A stretch of DNA of 45,283 nucleotides from CAYLLT01 sp964591605 (GCA_964591605.1 CAZQEN010000011.1:1-45283); one strand, 5' to 3'. Positions 16,336 through 24,916 are shown, counted from the first letter of the stretch. Notes: generated by a model from the sequence alone, not told the origin. A program made the numbers and translations.

Positions 16336-17340
16336 TCATGTGTCCCGCACGGTCACCCAGCTTGCCGTCTCCACGGCCTTCAGAAGCGCAAGGTTCCCCC
16401 GCAGCGTCTGGAGCCCGTCCCGCAGGCTGCAGAGCACCGGTTTCTGACCCTCCACCGCGTCGAGAAACGCGTGAGCCTGCCGGATGAAAGCGTCATCCCG
16501 CTCGCCCTCGAAGCGGAATTCCTCGTGCCACTGGCCGCCGGGTTCGATCATCGATATCCAGCGGCCGCGATCCAGTTCCACACGCGCCGTGCCCCGTTCA
16601 CACACGACCGTGAGCGTGGTTTCGTTGGGCGCCTGGTACTGATTCAGGCTGTACGACGCGAGCACATCGCCATGCCGTGCCAGCGCCTGGACCGTGTCCT
16701 CCACTTCCACGCCCTCCAGCACCTGATGTGCCGCGTCGGCCGCCACGCGCTCCACAGGGCCGACCATCAGCTCGGCCAGGTTGACCATGTGCGTGAGCGC
16801 ATCCTGGATCGCCCCGCCGCCGGTTTCGCGGCGAGCGTAATAGATCGAACGGTATGCCGGGCGGTACTTCGGGAAATGCTGACCAGCCACCACCACAAGC
16901 TGTACCGGCCGTCCGAACCTTCCACTGGCAATCGCCGCATGCATCGATTGCACGACGGGGTTGGCCCGATGGATGTACGCCACCGATGCGACCCGGCGCC
17001 GGCGCTCTACGAGCTCGATCAATTCCTCGATGCCTTCGAGGCTGGTTGAGAACGGCTTCTCGATCAGAACGTGCAGCCCGGCCGAGACGAGCTGCCGGGC
17101 CATCGGTACATGCAGGTGCGCGGGCGTTGCGATGACCGCCACGTCCCACGGCCGCTTCTGGAGCGCGTCGTCCAGAGTGGCGTAGCGGTGGGGGATCGCA
17201 TAGCGATGCGCCACGGTTTCCCGCAGCGAGTCGCTGACCTCGCAGATCCCAAGCTCTACGCGCCCTGTTGCACCGAAGCAGCGTGTGTGACGCTCGCCGA
17301 TCGAACCGACACCGATGACCAGGGTACGCGCGGGGGCCAT
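16336..17340 (-). CDS. Gfo/Idh/MocA-family oxidoreductase
   Basis: 334 residues. The N-terminal Rossmann motif is VIGVGSIGERH (about 8-18). The family EKP motif appears as LIEKPFSTSLEG near residue 93, its lysine being catalytic in characterised members. The C-terminal alpha/beta domain holds YARRETGGGAIQDALTHMV, with an Asp and His in the usual place. These NAD(P)-dependent enzymes oxidise or epimerise sugars, inositols and sialic acid anhydro derivatives. Its ATG follows the stop of the three-copy dockerin protein by seven bases, so a cytosolic enzyme and a secreted protein share a transcript. The substrate is unknown. Confidence 0.93.
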   Translation of the reverse strand: MAPARTLVIGVGSIGERHTRCFGATGRVELGICEVSDSLRETVAHRYAIPHRYATLDDALQKRPWDVAVIATPAHLHVPMARQLVSAGLHVLIEKPFSTSLEGIEELIELVERRRRVASVAYIHRANPVVQSMHAAIASGRFGRPVQLVVVAGQHFPKYRPAYRSIYYARRETGGGAIQDALTHMVNLAELMVGPVERVAADAAHQVLEGVEVEDTVQALARHGDVLASYSLNQYQAPNETTLTVVCERGTARVELDRGRWISMIEPGGQWHEEFRFEGERDDAFIRQAHAFLDAVEGQKPVLCSLRDGLQTLRGNLALLKAVETASWVTVRDT

Positions 17341-17347
17341 GATGCGC

Positions 17348-19639
17348 CTAAGGTCCTCCGCAGCCCACGACCGCCGCCACCCCCCCGCGCGTCGCGCAGG
17401 CTTTGAATTGGTCGAAGTCCGTCAGGTCGACATCTCCGTCCCCGTTGGGCGAACCGACCTCCGGCCGGTCAAAGCATTCACACCCGGTGAGTATACCGCC
17501 TCCCTCACCCGTGAAACACGCCTGGAACGTGCCGAAGTCATCGAGATCCACGTCCAGATCCGTGTCGGTGTCGGCCCACGTGTCGCCGCAGGGATCCACC
17601 ACGATGGGCGGGGTGGAGCTGCCGTAGATGCGTACGAAATACCACTCGGCGGCCACATCGACGCCCTGGCCGGTCGTCCCGTCGCCGAAGTCCACCGAAT
17701 CGCGGGCGAAGCCGCCCGGCCGGGCGATGCTCGCGGCGCCGACCGTCGCGGCCAGCACATCGTCCACGTAGAAGTCGAATTCACCCGCCGGCAGCGCGTC
17801 GCCGCGATAGCCGACGAAGATCGTGTGCGGCACCGACCAGTCAATGCCCGTCACCGCGTTGGCCATGGTGTCTTTGCCGTAGCGCAGGCCGCCGCTGGTG
17901 CCCGGACCCGCGTCGTCCGTGTCCTGATCGATGGTCACGTTGTAGCTGAAGCGGTCATCGCTCCACGTCACGTACAGATTCGCGTAATGCGAGAGCCCGA
18001 GGTTCGGCACATCGTCCAGCGGCCGCACGCGGAACGCGATCCCGTACTGACCCGCGCCCAGGCGCATCAGATTGCAGACGGTCGGCGAGAGATACTCGCC
18101 GGACTGCGTCGTGGGGTCATCCGACGTGTTGTCCTGGAGCAGATAGGCGCCGGTGTCGGTCATCGGGAAGCCGAACCGCGTCCAGGGCGGCATCGCCGTC
18201 GTTGGATCGCCGCCCGCGCTGCCAGCGTCGTATTCCACGAGCGGCCCGGGCGTGATCGGTACCGGCGGGCAGCTCACGCTGTGCACTTTGACAAAGTACC
18301 ACTCGGCCGCCACATCGTTGCCGCCGTTGGTCCCGTCGCCGAAGCCCACCGCGTCGCGGGCGTAGTCATTGGTTGCCCGGGCGATGCTGCCCCAGGCGAC
18401 CGTCCGCTGGAACAGGCCGTCGAGATAGAAGTCAAACACGTTCGACGCGCCGCGGTACCCGATGAAGATCGTGTGCGGGACCGACCAGTCGATGCCGGTG
18501 ATCCCCGGACTGAAGCTGTTGCGCCCGTAAACAATGCTGCCGGTGGTGGCCGGCCCGCCGTCGTCGGGGTCCAGGTCGATCGTTATGTTGTAGTTGCCAT
18601 CGGTCGCGTGATCGTCGCTCCACGTGACATACAGCTCGGGCCAGTGAAAGCCGATGAACGCCACGTCAGTCCGCGGGCGCACGCGAAACTCGATCCCGTA
18701 GTCGCTCACGCCATTCCGCATCAACCCGCCGATCGCCGGCGAGAGGTATTCTCGGTATTGCTGCCCCGCGACGGCCGTATCGTCCTGCAGCAGGAACGTC
18801 CCGTTGTTGACCATCCCCAGTCCGTCAATCGACGAACGCGACCAGGCGGGCGTCACGCCGGTGGGATCGGCGAGCGGCGGGACCGCACCGGCCGCGTCAT
18901 AACTGATCACGGTCGTCCCCGATGCCGGCGGCGGCACGGAGGTGTCGTGGATGCGCACGAAGTACCACTGCGCAGCCACATCGTTCCCGCCGGTGGTCCC
19001 GTCGCCGAAACCAACCCGGTCCTGTGCGTAATTGCCGCTCCGGGCGATGCTGCCCCAGGTGATCGTGCTCTTGAGCACGCCGTCGAGGTAAAAGTCGAAC
19101 ACGTTTGCGCTGCCGCGGTACCCGATGTAGATCGTGTGCGGCACCGACCAGTCGATGCCTGTGATCGCGGGGCTGAAACTGTTGCGGCCGTAAACAATGC
19201 TTCCTGTTGTGATCGGGCCGCCGTCATCCGCGTCCAGGTCGATGGTGACGTTGTAGTTGCCGTCGGTGGCGTGATTGTCGGCCCACGTGACGTACAACTC
19301 CGGCCAGTGCGATCCGATGAACGCCACATCCGTCAGCGGCCGGACGCGGAACTCGATGCCGTAGTTCCCGCTTCCGTTCTTCATCAGCCCGGTGCCCGCC
19401 GATGGGGAGAGATACTCCCCTGACTGCTGCGTCGGATTGTCGGCCGTATTGTCCTGAAGCAGGAAGAAGCCGTTGTTGCTCATCGCGCTGCCCGACAGGC
19501 TCCACGCCGGCGTCACACCGGTGGGATCGACGCCCACACCGGCGATGGTGGCATTGTACTCCACACGCACTGCGGCCGCCGCAGGCATGGCCAGCAGCAG
19601 GACTGCTGGCAGGCCGACCGCCGTTCGTAGTCCGAACAT
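17348..19639 (-). CDS. Secreted protein with three copies of an unnamed domain and a dockerin-like pair
   Basis: 763 residues. A signal peptide covers about 1-22 (AVLLLAMPAAA). Three homologous domains of about 210 residues follow at 24-232, 243-453 and 467-673. Each repeats the same landmarks: FLLQDNT, SGEYLSP, YGIEFRVRPLTDV, LYVTWSDD, IDWSVPHTIFIGYRG, FDFYLDG and DVAAEWYFVRIH. I know no name for this domain; its rhythm suggests a concanavalin-like beta-sandwich. Residues 690-758 are two EF-hand-like loops with conserved cysteines (DTDLDVDLDDFGTFQAC and NGDGDVDLTDFDQFKAC), dockerin-like. ATG 19639 has AAGGGGA upstream. It probably lies in one transcript with the PEP-CTERM gene before it (37 bp) and the oxidoreductase after it (7 bp). 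Probable role: surface-bound glycan binding. Confidence 0.85.
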   Translation of the reverse strand: MFGLRTAVGLPAVLLLAMPAAAAVRVEYNATIAGVGVDPTGVTPAWSLSGSAMSNNGFFLLQDNTADNPTQQSGEYLSPSAGTGLMKNGSGNYGIEFRVRPLTDVAFIGSHWPELYVTWADNHATDGNYNVTIDLDADDGGPITTGSIVYGRNSFSPAITGIDWSVPHTIYIGYRGSANVFDFYLDGVLKSTITWGSIARSGNYAQDRVGFGDGTTGGNDVAAQWYFVRIHDTSVPPPASGTTVISYDAAGAVPPLADPTGVTPAWSRSSIDGLGMVNNGTFLLQDDTAVAGQQYREYLSPAIGGLMRNGVSDYGIEFRVRPRTDVAFIGFHWPELYVTWSDDHATDGNYNITIDLDPDDGGPATTGSIVYGRNSFSPGITGIDWSVPHTIFIGYRGASNVFDFYLDGLFQRTVAWGSIARATNDYARDAVGFGDGTNGGNDVAAEWYFVKVHSVSCPPVPITPGPLVEYDAGSAGGDPTTAMPPWTRFGFPMTDTGAYLLQDNTSDDPTTQSGEYLSPTVCNLMRLGAGQYGIAFRVRPLDDVPNLGLSHYANLYVTWSDDRFSYNVTIDQDTDDAGPGTSGGLRYGKDTMANAVTGIDWSVPHTIFVGYRGDALPAGEFDFYVDDVLAATVGAASIARPGGFARDSVDFGDGTTGQGVDVAAEWYFVRIYGSSTPPIVVDPCGDTWADTDTDLDVDLDDFGTFQACFTGEGGGILTGCECFDRPEVGSPNGDGDVDLTDFDQFKACATRGGVAAVVGCGGP

Positions 19640-19676
19640 GATGATTCCCCTTCTGATGACCCCGGAGCGGGGATCT

Positions 19677-20453
19677 TCAACGGCGGCGCAGAAAGAGGGC
19701 CGCCAGAGCGAGCAGGGTCAGGCCGGCCGGCTCGGGAATGGGCTGGTTGACATCGTAGATCCGCACGAAATACCACTCGCCGGCCACGTCGTTGCCGCCG
19801 TTGGTTCCATCGCCGAAGCCCACGCGGTCGCGGGCGTAGCTGCCGGTGCGGGCGATGCTCCCGTCGACGACAGTCGATTTGATGACGCCATCGAGGTAGA
19901 AGTCGAACACGCTCGTGCCGCCGCTGCCCCGGTGCCCGATGAAGATCGTGTGCGGCACCGACCAGTCGATGCCGGTGATCGCCGGGCTGAAGCTGTTGCG
20001 GCCGTAGACGATGTCGCCCGGGCCGCTGCTTGCCGCCGCGGCGTACTTGTCGACGGTGATGTTGTAGTTGAACTGATCGTCGCTCCAGGTGAGGTACATC
20101 TCGGGCCAGTGCGTGCCGATGAACGCCACGTCGGTGAGCGGGCGCGTCCGGAACTCGATGCCGTAGGGCGCCCCGCCGCGGACCATGGTTCCCGCGCCGG
20201 CCGACGGCGAGAGGTACTCGCGGTATTGCTGGCCCGGATTGGCGGTGTCGTCCTGCAGCAGGTAGCTGCCATTGTTGACCATGCCCAGCCCGTCGATGGA
20301 CGAACGCGTCCACGCCGGCACGACGCCGGTGGGGTCCACGCCCGCCCCCGCGGCGGCCGCGTCAAACTCAACCAGCACCGCGGCACTCGCGACCGCACCG
20401 CCCGCGAGCAGCGTCACCAGTATGCCTACCCACAAGAGCCTTGGTGAGAACAT
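19677..20453 (-). CDS. PEP-CTERM protein with one copy of the unnamed domain
   Basis: 258 residues from the ATG at 20453 (GGAGG eight bases upstream). A signal peptide ends near residue 23 (AGGAVASA). Residues 24-232 are one copy of the roughly 210-residue domain found three times in the next gene. The tail PIPEPAGLTLLALAALFLRRR is a textbook PEP-CTERM sorting signal: PEP motif, hydrophobic helix, basic end. It is expected to be processed by an exosortase and fixed to the cell surface or extracellular matrix. No exosortase gene is in this window. Its own promoter (site C) lies about 85 bp upstream, so it starts the operon 20453 to 16336. Confidence 0.88.
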   Translation of the reverse strand: MFSPRLLWVGILVTLLAGGAVASAAVLVEFDAAAAGAGVDPTGVVPAWTRSSIDGLGMVNNGSYLLQDDTANPGQQYREYLSPSAGAGTMVRGGAPYGIEFRTRPLTDVAFIGTHWPEMYLTWSDDQFNYNITVDKYAAAASSGPGDIVYGRNSFSPAITGIDWSVPHTIFIGHRGSGGTSVFDFYLDGVIKSTVVDGSIARTGSYARDRVGFGDGTNGGNDVAGEWYFVRIYDVNQPIPEPAGLTLLALAALFLRRR

Positions 20454-20535
20454 GCTTTTCGCCTCCTGTTGAGAGTTCCGCAAATGAAGCTGGCCAGGCG
20501 CCCTGCTGCAGGCGCACCGCAAGCCACCAAGTTTG

Positions 20536-20564
20536 TTTATATCTCGAAAATACCCTCCTGTCAA
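20536..20564 (-). promoter_or_regulatory. Promoter with operator-like site C
   Basis: On the minus strand TTGACA (20564-20559), a 17-bp spacer and TATAAA (20541-20536) form a near-ideal sigma70-type promoter, leaving a leader of about 75 nt before the PEP-CTERM gene. The spacer and -10 read GGGTATTTTCGAGATATAAA, almost identical to site E at 24890-24910. It starts 15 bp upstream of the next gene's coordinates, immediately after the stop of the GHL10 gene. Confidence 0.8.
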
Positions 20565-20578
20565 TGCCACGCCAAGGC

Positions 20579-21733
20579 TCATCGCGTGCGTTCACGGCCG
20601 CTCGCCGCCCGCGCCGCTACTCGCGCCCCCTCCCATAAGTCCAGTTCTGTCAAGGAGTCCTCGCGGTAGATCCAGAGCCCGTCCGCACCGCCGGCTCTCT
20701 GGGCCCTGGCCGCCTCGACCATCTCCTCGTTCGTTTTCAGGAACCGGTTGAACGGGGTCAGCGCCGACAGCAGCACCACTTTCGGCCCCAGCGCTTCTCT
20801 CGCTCGCTTCACCACCGCCGGCATCTCGACCGCCTTCTCGGTATACGTGGCCAGGAAGAAGTCGTCGATCAGTCCCTGCCGCCCCCATGCCGCCCAGTCG
20901 CGCCCGCAGCTTCGCGCCTCCAGCACCGGATCGGTGTCCCCGAACCCGCCGACACGAATGCCCCGCGCGCTGGCCATCACGGCTTCACGCAGTTCGCGCA
21001 CGAACGCCGTCACCGTCTCCGCGCGCATCGCGTTGAAGATCTTCCACCGCGGCGAATCAATCGCTTCCTGCCGCGGGTCGAATCCGTAAATCGTCCGGCA
21101 CGCGTCGAGCAGGGGGGTGTCGTAGCCGTAGTAGCCGTACCGGGTGGCCTGCGTCTTGCTGTTTTCCGGATAGCGGCAGTAGTCCAGCAGAATCCCGTCG
21201 ATCTCGTAGCCCTTGACGAGATCGAGGAGCAATTCGACCTTCGCACGGCGGGCCGGGGGAAACGCAAGCGACACCGCGGCAGTGGTGGTGGCCGATGAGG
21301 GCTTGCCTTCGCGGTCGCGCGTTTCCCATTCGGGGTGCTGATCGAGCACGCGTCCACCCGGGCACACTGCGACAGACGGATACACGCGGATACCGGCCGC
21401 ATGAGCGTGCCGGATGAGGCAGGCCAGCGCGTCAAAGCCTTTTTCGAACGCCTCCCTCTGACTGGGGTAGTACTCTGCCTTGTCCGTCTTCCATAGCACG
21501 GTCCCTCCGCCCGAGAGCGACGGAACCAGCAGATCGATCCCATGCGCCTTGCACTTGGCGACATGGTCGATCGTCTCCTGCTCGGTCTTGAACACCGTCC
21601 CGTAGAGGCCCATGGCGGGCGGCCATCGCTCCGGGCGGCTGGGGGAGGTCCCGCGCTCCTCCGCGCGTACCGCGAACGGAATCAGGGTTACGCTCAGGAA
21701 GACGAGGACGGAAAGTCGCTGCGCGTGTACCAT
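20579..21733 (-). CDS. Secreted GHL10-like TIM-barrel protein
   Basis: 385 residues from the ATG at 21733; a signal peptide ends near AVRA (residue 24). A single GHL10-like barrel fills the rest: IDLLVPSLSGGG, AHAAGIRVYPSVAV, HPEWETRDREG, YEIDGILLDYCRYPEN, IRVGGFGDTD and GADGLWIYREDSL. The Asp in LLDYCRYPEN and the acidic residue in the late YREDSL strand are candidate catalytic residues by analogy with barrel glycosidases. It is closely related to the central barrel of the 893-residue protein encoded just upstream, sharing LVPSLSGGG, DGI(L/F)LDYCRYPEN and GGFGD. Predicted extracellular glycan-active enzyme with unknown linkage specificity. Confidence 0.85.
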   Translation of the reverse strand: MVHAQRLSVLVFLSVTLIPFAVRAEERGTSPSRPERWPPAMGLYGTVFKTEQETIDHVAKCKAHGIDLLVPSLSGGGTVLWKTDKAEYYPSQREAFEKGFDALACLIRHAHAAGIRVYPSVAVCPGGRVLDQHPEWETRDREGKPSSATTTAAVSLAFPPARRAKVELLLDLVKGYEIDGILLDYCRYPENSKTQATRYGYYGYDTPLLDACRTIYGFDPRQEAIDSPRWKIFNAMRAETVTAFVRELREAVMASARGIRVGGFGDTDPVLEARSCGRDWAAWGRQGLIDDFFLATYTEKAVEMPAVVKRAREALGPKVVLLSALTPFNRFLKTNEEMVEAARAQRAGGADGLWIYREDSLTELDLWEGARVAARAASGRERTR

Positions 21734-22035
21734 TAGAAGGTTACCTTTCCAGGTTAGCAAGAAGCAAGTACCACGGAGACACTGAGACATCGAGAAGAGG
21801 TTCTCCGGATGACTTGTTCTGAGTTCTCAGTTGTGGAGCACGGCCAGCGGTGACTCAGAACTCAGAACTCAGAACTCTTCTCCGTGCCACAAATGCTCCG
21901 ATTTCTCGCGCCCTGCTCAGATCCCCGGGGCGACATTATCTCACATCTCAAATCTCAGATCTCAGATCCGGCTGCGGACGAAACCCGCACTGTGTCCTCC
22001 GCGTCTGCGTGGTGAGTCATTCTGCAACGCCGGGC
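21734..22035. repeat. Intergenic region with 7-bp repeat arrays
   Basis: This 302-bp gap holds no gene. Three arrays keep a seven-base period: GTTCTGA, GTTCTCA, GTTGTGG (21816-21836); ACTCAGA three times then ACTCTTC (21853-21880); ATCTCAC, ATCTCAA, ATCTCAG, ATCTCAG, ATCCGGC (21938-21972). The first two are nearly inverted versions of one another and could pair. No promoter is evident for the GHL10 gene downstream. Confidence 0.8.
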
Positions 22036-24717
22036 TCAAGGCGCGTACTGGTTGAAGTCAAGACGGATCCGATACCACTCCGCCGCCGCGTCGGCCCCGT
22101 TGGTCGTGGAATCGCCGAACGCGACGCGGTCGCGCAGGCCGGTCGCTGCGACGCCCACCTTCACGCCCGTGTCGGGCAGCGCGTTCACCAGAGCATTGTC
22201 CAGATAGAAATAGAACTCCCCATCCACCGCATCGTAGCTGATCCGCACGGTGTGCGGCGTTGCCCAGCTCACCCCTGCGACCGCGGATGTCATGGCCGCT
22301 CCCCCGACCCGAAGTCCGCCGGTGGCGCCCGCCCCGGCATCATCGCTGTCCTTGTCGATGGCCAGAGCGTATTCCCATACGTCATCGGACCAGCCCACGT
22401 GCAGGTTGGCGTACGCGCTCGATCCCGCCGATGAAACGATGTCGGTCAGCGGCCGCACCCGCAGCTCGATCGCGTAGTTGCCTGTGGCATTCTTCATCGT
22501 GTTCGCCGCCGTCGGCGATTGATAGGCGCCGGTCTCACTGGCCGGGTTGACCGTGTTGTCCTGCAGCAGATACGCGCCGTTGTTGGTCATGGCCGCCGAT
22601 CCGCTCAGTACCCACGCAGGTGAGACCTCCGGCGGCTCGATCCCCGCGCCGGCTGCCGCCGCATCAAACTGGACCAGCGGCGTCCCCGTGAGCTTCTTCA
22701 TGCGGATGAACTTGTCGTTCGCCAGCGCCGCGCCATCCCAGAGATTCCCCGCGGTGAGCGCGTCCTCGCGGTAGATCCAGAGCCGGTCCGCTCCGCCGAT
22801 CAGCATCTCGCGCGATGCTTCCACCATCTGGGTATTCGTGGTCAGGAATCCGGCGTACGGCGTGAGCGCCCCATGGACCAGCACCCCCGGTCCGACGAGC
22901 CCGCGCGTCTGGGCCAGAACCTGACGCATGTTCGAGATGGCGACGACATAATTCCCCAGCCACAGCTCGTCGATGTGCCCGCCCTGACCCCAGATCGACC
23001 AGTCGCGCCCGGCGCACAGGTCGTTGGCCAGCGTCGAATCACCGAAGCCGCCGATCGGGATGTTCCGGCCGCTCGTCGCGACCGCCGCCCCGAACTCCTG
23101 CAGGAACGAAACCACCGAGCCGACGCGCAGGCCGTTGAAGATGTTCCAGTTCGGCGAGCCCACCGGCTCGGCCCGCGGGTCAAACCCGAACTGGCCCAGG
23201 CACTGCTGAATGAGCGGCGCGTCATACCCGTAGAAGCCGCAGGCGTACTCCGGGTGCGAGGGGTTCGTATTCTCCGGATAGCGGCAATAATCGAGGAAGA
23301 TGCCGTCGATGGCGTAGTTGTTGACCAGGTCCATGAGCATCGCGACTTTCGCCTGCCGCGCCTGAGGGTACGAGAAGGCCAGCGACGGGGCGAACGTGGT
23401 GCTGGAGGGCTGATTGTTGCGGTCTTTCGTCTCCCACTCCGGGTGGCCGAAGATCAGCAGGTTGACCGGACCCACTGCAATGGATGGAACGACCTTCAGG
23501 CCGGCCGCGTGTGCCGCCTGGATCATTCTCGCCAGCGCGTCGAAGCCCGAGGCGAGCTCGTCCGACAGTTCCGCCAGGTAGCATTCCTTGGGCGTGACAA
23601 ACGCGACGCAGCCGCCGCCCCCCGAGAGCGAGGGAACCAGCGTTCCCACCCCGTGGGCCACCGCCTGATCGATCAGCGCATCAAGCTGGGCCTGCGAGGA
23701 TTTCAACTCCGTATACAGTGAGATGTGATTCTGCGACGGGCTCGGCGGCGGGTCGTCGCAGCCGGGCTCCGCCGCGATCAGCGGTCCGCTCATGCATTCC
23801 TGGAAGCGCGTGAAATCAACGGCGTCGACGTCGTTGTCGCCCAGCGGCAGACCCGGCTCCGGGCGGTCGAATGCTGCGCACCCCTCGGCCACACCGCCGC
23901 CCGGTCCGCTCAGGCAGCGCTGAAACGCCGCGAAATCGGTCTGGTCCACATCCCCATCGCCGTCCGCGTCGGCGAACGGATCGTGGATGACCACAGGCTG
24001 CGGCACGTCGTGCACGCGGACGAAGTACCACTCACCCGCCACATCCAGGCCCTGCCCGCTCGTTCCGTCTCCGAAGTCGACGGCGTCGCGGGCGAAGCTC
24101 CCCGTCCGCGCCATCGACGCGGCCGCCACCGTCGCCGTCCACTCGCCGTCCACGTAGAAGTCGAACGCGCCGGCGCTGCCTCGATATCCCACGAAGATCG
24201 TGTGCGCGCTCGACCAGTCGATCCCCGCCACCGCATTCGCCATGCTGTTCTGGCCGTAGCGCAGTCCGCCCGTCGTGCCCGGCCCCGCATCGTCGCTGTC
24301 TTTGTCAATCGTGAGGTTGTACGTGTAGGAATTGTCGCTCCAGGTCACGTACAGGTTTGCGTAGTGTGAGGAAGCAAGAAGTGGCACATCGGTCCGCGGG
24401 CGGACACGGAACTCAATCCCGTACTGACCTGCCCCGTAGGTCATCAGCCCGGTGCCGGCCGAAGGCGAGAGGTACTCTCCCGACTGCGTGACCGGGTCAT
24501 CCGCCGTGTTGTCCTGCAGCAGATACACCCCGTTGTGGGTCATCGGCGTGCCGTAGCGGGTCCACGGGGGGCTGACCGCGGAGGGGTCCTGTCCAGGACC
24601 GGCCGAAGCCGCATCGTACTCAACACGGATGGCCGCGACGGCCGGCCCACCCAGCGCGAGGACAGGACCCAAAACCCAGAACCACCTCAACATCAGCGGG
24701 CGCAAGAAGATATACAT
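22036..24717 (-). CDS. Secreted protein: unnamed domain, dockerin-like pair, GHL10 barrel, unnamed domain
   Basis: 893 residues from the ATG at 24717, chosen because it opens a signal peptide (ending near GGPAVA) and leaves an 80-nt leader after promoter D; AAGGA sits unusually close to the ATG. Layout: one copy of the roughly 210-residue unnamed domain (30-237), an EF-hand/cysteine pair (247-322; DADGDGDVDQTDFAAFQRC and LGDNDVDAVDFTRFQEC), a GHL10-like barrel (about 330-675; TLVPSLSGGGG, YAIDGIFLDYCRYPEN, IPIGGFGDS), and a second, diverged copy of the domain (681-893). The dockerin-like pair is internal and not terminal, which is unusual. It looks like a cell-associated glycan hydrolase with two binding modules, a fused version of the adjacent GHL10 protein. 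Confidence 0.87.
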   Translation of the reverse strand: MYIFLRPLMLRWFWVLGPVLALGGPAVAAIRVEYDAASAGPGQDPSAVSPPWTRYGTPMTHNGVYLLQDNTADDPVTQSGEYLSPSAGTGLMTYGAGQYGIEFRVRPRTDVPLLASSHYANLYVTWSDNSYTYNLTIDKDSDDAGPGTTGGLRYGQNSMANAVAGIDWSSAHTIFVGYRGSAGAFDFYVDGEWTATVAAASMARTGSFARDAVDFGDGTSGQGLDVAGEWYFVRVHDVPQPVVIHDPFADADGDGDVDQTDFAAFQRCLSGPGGGVAEGCAAFDRPEPGLPLGDNDVDAVDFTRFQECMSGPLIAAEPGCDDPPPSPSQNHISLYTELKSSQAQLDALIDQAVAHGVGTLVPSLSGGGGCVAFVTPKECYLAELSDELASGFDALARMIQAAHAAGLKVVPSIAVGPVNLLIFGHPEWETKDRNNQPSSTTFAPSLAFSYPQARQAKVAMLMDLVNNYAIDGIFLDYCRYPENTNPSHPEYACGFYGYDAPLIQQCLGQFGFDPRAEPVGSPNWNIFNGLRVGSVVSFLQEFGAAVATSGRNIPIGGFGDSTLANDLCAGRDWSIWGQGGHIDELWLGNYVVAISNMRQVLAQTRGLVGPGVLVHGALTPYAGFLTTNTQMVEASREMLIGGADRLWIYREDALTAGNLWDGAALANDKFIRMKKLTGTPLVQFDAAAAGAGIEPPEVSPAWVLSGSAAMTNNGAYLLQDNTVNPASETGAYQSPTAANTMKNATGNYAIELRVRPLTDIVSSAGSSAYANLHVGWSDDVWEYALAIDKDSDDAGAGATGGLRVGGAAMTSAVAGVSWATPHTVRISYDAVDGEFYFYLDNALVNALPDTGVKVGVAATGLRDRVAFGDSTTNGADAAAEWYRIRLDFNQYAP

Positions 24718-24804
24718 GTTCCTTGCTCGCTCTCCGGGCGGACGAAATACCGTCTGCCGGGGCTCTGAGGTGATCCGATCGGTCACGCGTCCAAGACCAC
24801 TTTA

Positions 24805-24833
24805 TTTATCTCATGAATTTAATCCCGTGTCAA
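24805..24833 (-). promoter_or_regulatory. Promoter with operator-like site D
   Basis: Minus strand TTGACA (24833-24828), 17-bp spacer, GATAAA (24810-24805), upstream of the 893-residue protein gene. The spacer reads ATTAAATTCATGA, sharing TTCATGA with site B and ATAAA with all other sites. It is divergent from site E, with 47 bp between the two -35 hexamers. Confidence 0.78.
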
Positions 24834-24880
24834 TCCGTTAGAATATCACCGGACGAAGACACGGCCGGCCGGATTTTGTC

Positions 24881-24910
24881 TTGACAGGGGGGGTATGTTC
24901 GAGATATAAA
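24881..24910 (+). promoter_or_regulatory. Promoter with operator-like site E
   Basis: Plus strand TTGACA (24881-24886), 18-bp spacer, TATAAA (24905-24910). The sequence GGGTATGTTCGAGATATAAA differs from site C in one position over this stretch. It faces the PEP-CTERM LamG gene at 25243. Confidence 0.78.
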
Positions 24911-24916
24911 CAAACG

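Noticed and set aside
17315..19423. Long open frame (702 codons) antisense to the three-domain secreted protein
   Set aside because: The opposite strand has a signal peptide, repeated domains and EF-hands; this frame is low-complexity Arg/His/Val, a typical shadow in GC-rich DNA.
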